Origin: an uncultured bacterium
GTDB taxonomy: Bacteria > Myxococcota_A > UBA796 > CAJQPC01
Direction of reading: 5' to 3'
DNA: 34,258 nt
Assembly (NCBI GenBank): GCA_905480105.1
Contig: CAJQPC010000064.1
Coordinates: 1 to 34,258 of the forward strand
A program made the translations under genes and the position numbers. Within the stretch, counting starts at the first letter, position 1, and each line of letters begins with the position of its first letter. The notes under the pieces were generated by a model. It worked only from the letters and a program-made list of their open reading frames with translations, was not told where the DNA came from and searched no databases. Positions 31,221 through 34,258 of the stretch are shown here, in pieces.

Positions 31221-32595
31221 TGTCGTCTCCCATGTTCGCTATATTAAAGTCGTACACGTCTTGCAGCAGGTCGCGCGCGCCCAGCATCGAACCCCTGTAG
31301 ACTTCAAAGTCAGAGTCATTGGGCTGGATGGGTGTGGTCCCCAGCAGGGTGTGCAGCTCGGCGAACTCGGCATCGCTCATAGGAGAGTGTGGGTTGAACT
31401 GTAGGATCAGGGCAAAGCCCTTGAGCTCGGCGTAGTGCTTGGCGTGCTTCTCAAAGTCGTACTCGGTGGCGCCGCTGTCCTGGAGCACATCGTTGATGTA
31501 GTGAACAGCTGTCGAGGCGATGGCCAGTTCCCAGGCCAGCACGGCTTGATCTCGGTAGCCCTCCAGCTCGCTCATCTGCTCGGCGGTCAGCTCTGCGCCG
31601 GCGGTCTCTGCCAGCAACAGGCGACCGCTCAGGAACCCTTCAAATGCCTGAGCGCTGTAGTCGGTGGCGCTCACAGCCCCCAGGTCCCGTTTTGCGGCGT
31701 TCTGAGCGTGCCCAAAGACAAGCTCGCTCGTTAGGTCGATTTTGCCGTCTTGGTCTACGTCCTTGGCGGCATCAGCAATCTCTTCGTCGGACCAGGAATT
31801 GTATGTGGGCGTGGCGCCAAAGTAGCCAAAACCCTCGTCCCAGGCGTGCTCCAGGGCGGTGTAGCTCTTTCCTTCTTCCAAAGTCGTGTGGTCGCTGAGC
31901 AGACCCTTTCCATCGGTGTCAGAGTCCAAGTAGTCATCGGTGCCCTGGGAGTAGGTGATGGCACCGCGCAGGAACTTGTCCATGAGCTGCCTTAGATCTT
32001 GGCCGCTCGGGGTAATGTAGACTTGAGTGACTGCACTGCCGTCGGGCTGCAGGGGGTAGTTTCCCTGAACCCAGGCCACAGCTTGGGCGTCCAGCTGGGC
32101 GGACCACTGCTCTACCAAGGCTTGCGGGGTGGGGTTGCCCGGCCAGCCCACGATGCCCACGCTGTTCCAGTCCACGTGCTGACCCTTGGGGTCATTGCCA
32201 GCCAGCTTTCCCCACAGGTCTTTGCCGCTGGAGACCGCATCGTAGGTGGCCTGCAGTGGAGCGGGGTCTGTGCTGATCAGGGGCTGGACACCACCCGAAC
32301 TGCTGCTGTCAAAGGCCAAGTAGAAGCTTAGGTCCTGTGAGACGTCGCCCGCCTCTGGATAGTAGCTTCCGCTGTTCAGGCGCTCGGTCAACCCTCCCGT
32401 GTACAAGGCCAGGTCGCTCACCAGCAGGTGCCGAAAGCTCTGGCCCGTGTAGGACACGCTGTTCTCGCCACTCAGGGCGGAGACGACGCTGTAGCTGCCG
32501 TCGGGTTCGACGCCTGTATCTGCGGTGTCTGCGGTGTCCGCGGTGTCGATGACCGAGTCGTCAGCTGTACAAGCCAGGAACAAAAGAAAAGACAC
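31201..32595 (-). CDS. DUF4856 lipoprotein
   Basis: The frame is open to 32649, but I choose GTG 32595. It follows GAGG by 5 bases, lies downstream of the promoter, and gives MSFLLFLAC, a very short lipoprotein signal (Cys9). The first residues after it hold a TAD tripeptide repeat (about 18-28). The rest of the 464 residues matches the DUF4856 type, including YSAQAFEGFLSG and HYAELKGFALILQFNPHS. A DVDQDGKIDLTSE stretch (about 279-291) looks like a calcium-binding loop. DUF4856 proteins occur beside imelysins in iron-uptake loci; their activity is unknown. It is first in the operon. Confidence 0.83.
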   Translation of the reverse strand: MSFLLFLACTADDSVIDTADTADTADTGVEPDGSYSVVSALSGENSVSYTGQSFRHLLVSDLALYTGGLTERLNSGSYYPEAGDVSQDLSFYLAFDSSSSGGVQPLISTDPAPLQATYDAVSSGKDLWGKLAGNDPKGQHVDWNSVGIVGWPGNPTPQALVEQWSAQLDAQAVAWVQGNYPLQPDGSAVTQVYITPSGQDLRQLMDKFLRGAITYSQGTDDYLDSDTDGKGLLSDHTTLEEGKSYTALEHAWDEGFGYFGATPTYNSWSDEEIADAAKDVDQDGKIDLTSELVFGHAQNAAKRDLGAVSATDYSAQAFEGFLSGRLLLAETAGAELTAEQMSELEGYRDQAVLAWELAIASTAVHYINDVLQDSGATEYDFEKHAKHYAELKGFALILQFNPHSPMSDAEFAELHTLLGTTPIQPNDSDFEVYRGSMLGARDLLQDVYDFNIANMGDDNGEGGW

Positions 32596-32622
32596 GTTGA
32601 CCTCATTGCTCAAGCTTAGTTG

Positions 32623-32673
32623 TTGATTTTCAATATCAATAAACCACACCTAATGACAATGACTTTCAATGTC
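32623..32673 (-). promoter_or_regulatory. Promoter with two Fur-like palindromes
   Basis: Two dyads stand here. TTGATTTTCAATATCAA (32623-32639) matches 11 of 14 defined positions of the Fur 7-1-7 core TGATAAT-N-ATTATCA when read on the minus strand. GACAATGACTTTCAATGTC (32655-32673) is a second imperfect palindrome. A minus-strand promoter fits between and over them: -35 TTGTCA and -10 GATATT, 16 bases apart. The site is about 28 bases upstream of the GTG start of the DUF4856 gene. Iron repression through Fur or a relative is inferred from this and from the iron-uptake genes. Confidence 0.6.
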
Positions 32674-32724
32674 TACAAGCTTGCTCCAAAAAATGCGGAA
32701 TCTAAACCCAGCCCCTGAGACGAA

Positions 32725-33105
32725 TCAGTCTGCGTCGCTTTCGGGTGTCGCAGGAGTCTGGACTTCCTCGGCTGCATTTCCACTAGGATCTTGACCAGCT
32801 TTGCGCCTGTTCCACCAAGTCCCGACGGGGGGGACCAGCGCCAGAGTGAGCAAGATCCGAAGCGGCTGTAGGACCTTCGTCGCGGCATAGGCCACCGCTA
32901 CGGTTCCGGTCTTCTCGGCCGCTTTTCCCCAGTCCATTCCCATGCGCTCGATCAAGACGGCAACATCCACCCCACGCTCCAGGGCGACGTAAAACCCTGC
33001 CAGGGTGCTCAGGAAGATGATCCAGTAAACGGACAGAGCCACGTAGCCGTAGTCATCGAAGAGCTTCTTGAGGCGATCTTTAAGGCGTTTGAAGAATGCG
33101 AACAT
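32725..33105 (-). CDS. DUF1279 membrane protein (FAM210-like)
   Basis: The 126-residue product has a basic amphipathic start (MFAFFKRLKDRLKKLFDDYG). This is followed by the DUF1279 core YGYVALSVYWIIFLSTLAGFY (about 19-39; conserved centre only), with one clear membrane helix, and a second hydrophobic stretch (about 78-95, LQPLRILLTLALVPPVG). The tail is charged and probably disordered. DUF1279 is best known from eukaryotic mitochondrial FAM210 proteins; bacterial members are of unknown function. It is upstream of the iron operon on the same strand, with about 130 bases between, and divergent from the HAD gene. Confidence 0.8.
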   Translation of the reverse strand: MFAFFKRLKDRLKKLFDDYGYVALSVYWIIFLSTLAGFYVALERGVDVAVLIERMGMDWGKAAEKTGTVAVAYAATKVLQPLRILLTLALVPPVGTWWNRRKAGQDPSGNAAEEVQTPATPESDAD

Positions 33106-33440
33106 CTCCGCCTCTTAGCACGCTGCAGGCCGGAGTGTGGGATGGCGGTGCCCTGACCCGTGCGCTTGGGTCTGCAGGTCCTCCGCTTTAGACCAGGAGG
33201 GCACCTTTGGCGCCAGTGCCTTGAATTCGGTCGTCGCCTTAGAGCACCCGAGAAGTGCAAAAAAAGGGGACCGTCTTGCCGCTGCGGAAGGGTGTGGACG
33301 GCCGGTGAGGGCCTTCGTTACTTCCTGACTCAGGTTTAGTTGGGCTCCATGCTTCGCGCTGCGTAGTGCATTTCGCACCGATCTTGGGGATTGGCGCGGG
33401 TCCTCCCACCTCATTACCAGCCGCCGTCAAGCCCGGAGGC
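33106..33440. other. 335-bp intergenic region between divergent genes
   Basis: The stretch separates the DUF1279 and HAD-IB starts. I see no gene: short frames on both strands lack ribosome binding sites and known domains. There is no tRNA-like TTCGA arm. It presumably holds the promoters of both flanking genes, but I cannot point to a convincing one. An A7 run with flanking G-rich sequence (near 33260) is the only local oddity. Confidence 0.5.
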
Positions 33441-34145
33441 ATGGACGTGAGCAGCGCCGCATATTTTGATGTGGACGGGACTCTGGTAGGTACCAACCTA
33501 CTGCACCCAACCGTCTACTTCTTGGCCAACCAACAATCGGTCTTCAAGTCGGCTCGTCGACTGGGCCAAGCCCTGCTCGGCGGCCCAGTGATGGCCGTCG
33601 CTGAGCTGCGGGATCGGCGGCTCTTCAACGAGCTCCTGTTTTCAAACTTTCGCGGCATGACCGAGGACCGCATGCACGTGCTGTCCAGCGAAGCCTATGA
33701 GAAGACTGTGGCCCCACGGATTTTCCCTGGGACCCGGGACCTGATCCAGAAGTGCAAAGACGCTGGGATGCGCATCGTGCTCATCACGGGCTCGCTGGAC
33801 TTCACCATCAGGCCCTTGGCCGATGAGCTCGGCATCCCTCAGTGCGACATCATTACCAATCGCTTGGAGTTCAAGGATGGCTATGCCACTGGAAAGCTCA
33901 TGCGCCCGGTGGTGGCTGGCCCGACCAAGGCCCGCTTGATGGTGGCGGACTCCAAGAAGCATGGCCACGACCTGCAGGACTGCCACGGCTACTCCGACAG
34001 TTACTCCGATGTGCCCATGCTCTCAGTGGTCGGACATCCGCACTGCATCAACCCGGACAACAAGCTGCGCCGTCTCGCCAAGGCCTATGACTGGCCCATC
34101 TTGGACATCGAGACCCCCTCCCGCGTCGACATCGTCCGCGCCTGA
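33441..34145 (+). CDS. HAD-IB family (SerB-like) phosphatase
   Basis: The frame reaches back to GTG 33366, but the conserved part begins later. ATG 33441 stands only one base after GGAGG (33435-33439), while GTG 33447 has ideal spacing of 7; either gives nearly the same protein (234 or 232 residues). Motif I is FDVDGTL (Asp10 and Asp12), motif II ITGS in RIVLITGSLDF, and motif IV GYSDSYSDVPML near the C-terminus. A helical cap domain lies between motifs I and II. Members dephosphorylate phosphoserine, phospholipids or similar small phosphates in the cytoplasm; the substrate here is not evident. The next gene starts 22 bases after the stop. Confidence 0.88.
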   Translation: MDVSSAAYFDVDGTLVGTNLLHPTVYFLANQQSVFKSARRLGQALLGGPVMAVAELRDRRLFNELLFSNFRGMTEDRMHVLSSEAYEKTVAPRIFPGTRDLIQKCKDAGMRIVLITGSLDFTIRPLADELGIPQCDIITNRLEFKDGYATGKLMRPVVAGPTKARLMVADSKKHGHDLQDCHGYSDSYSDVPMLSVVGHPHCINPDNKLRRLAKAYDWPILDIETPSRVDIVRA

Positions 34146-34167
34146 CCCCCTCCCGGAAGCATGCACT

Positions 34168-34258
34168 ATGGCCAAGACCCCGCACCCTTGCGTTGTCACG
34201 ATCGACCACCGCTCCAAGCCTCGCGCCCTCTTTTCGGGCACCCGGGTCAAGGAATACA
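34168..34258 (+). CDS. Start of a further gene (3'-truncated by window end)
   Basis: ATG 34168 is preceded by GGAAG (34155-34159) at a spacing of 8 and opens a frame that runs to the window end (30 codons, beginning MAKTPHPCVVTIDHRSKPRA). No family can be named from so short a piece. It probably belongs to the same transcript as the HAD gene. Confidence 0.5.
   Translation, partial: MAKTPHPCVVTIDHRSKPRALFSGTRVKEY

Noticed and set aside
33366-33440. Longer N-terminus for the HAD phosphatase from GTG 33366
   Set aside because: The added residues are not conserved in character, and GGAGG at 33435-33439 points to a start at 33441 or 33447.

Overview
The window is one continuous piece of a GC-rich (roughly 60-65 % by eye) Gram-negative chromosome. 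It has outer-membrane machinery (Wza, a Wzi-like barrel, a TonB-dependent receptor), many lipoproteins, a sigma-54 activator, Asp-rich 'DTADTAD' and 'DSDSD' linkers and very short signal peptides. Together these suggest an uncultured Myxococcota/'Deltaproteobacteria'-type organism. That placement is inference, because no rRNA or other marker gene is present. I see no tRNA, rRNA, CRISPR array, insertion sequence or phage integration site.

Layout. (1) 1-2765: the 3' part of a DUF362 / two-[4Fe-4S] protein, overlapped by a secreted beta-propeller protein. (2) 3106-13996: a cell-surface polysaccharide region. On the minus strand are an Asp-rich TIG lipoprotein and a WecG/TagA glycosyltransferase. 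Divergent from them are wza, wbaP (initiating sugar-phosphate transferase), a Wzc-type tyrosine kinase and a HEAT-repeat lipoprotein. These are followed by a pair of outer-membrane proteins transcribed apart from each other (one Wzi-like) and an unknown lipoprotein. (3) 13999-18528: a sulfur module. A tightly overlapped minus-strand operon encodes persulfide dioxygenase-rhodanese, two half-size YeeE/YedE transporters and a SulP permease without STAS domain. It faces a divergent sigma-54 activator that has no sensor domain, and a near-consensus -24/-12 promoter lies directly before the operon. (4) 18668-21967: a membrane sulfatase-superfamily enzyme, a 14-bp tandem repeat, and two coupled cyclic-nucleotide-binding proteins of equal length. 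(5) 21977-25046: a ferritin-like di-iron protein, and a SHOCT protein coupled to formate-tetrahydrofolate ligase. (6) 25053-32649: a minus-strand iron-uptake-type operon (DUF4856 lipoprotein, imelysin-like lipoprotein, and one 1056-residue ORF joining a fatty-acid-hydroxylase/sterol-desaturase domain to a FecA-like TonB receptor) behind a promoter overlapped by two Fur-like palindromes. It is followed by a LysM protein with a possible papain-fold amidase domain and a small partner. (7) 32725-34258: a DUF1279 membrane protein, a HAD-IB phosphatase and the start of a further gene.

The most unusual items are the desaturase-TonB receptor fusion, with a signal-peptide-like segment at the joint, and the sulfur module, where the promoter, the sensor-less activator and the missing STAS domain can all be read from sequence. 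The LysM/amidase-like pair is the best candidate for an undescribed small system, but its function is inferred only.
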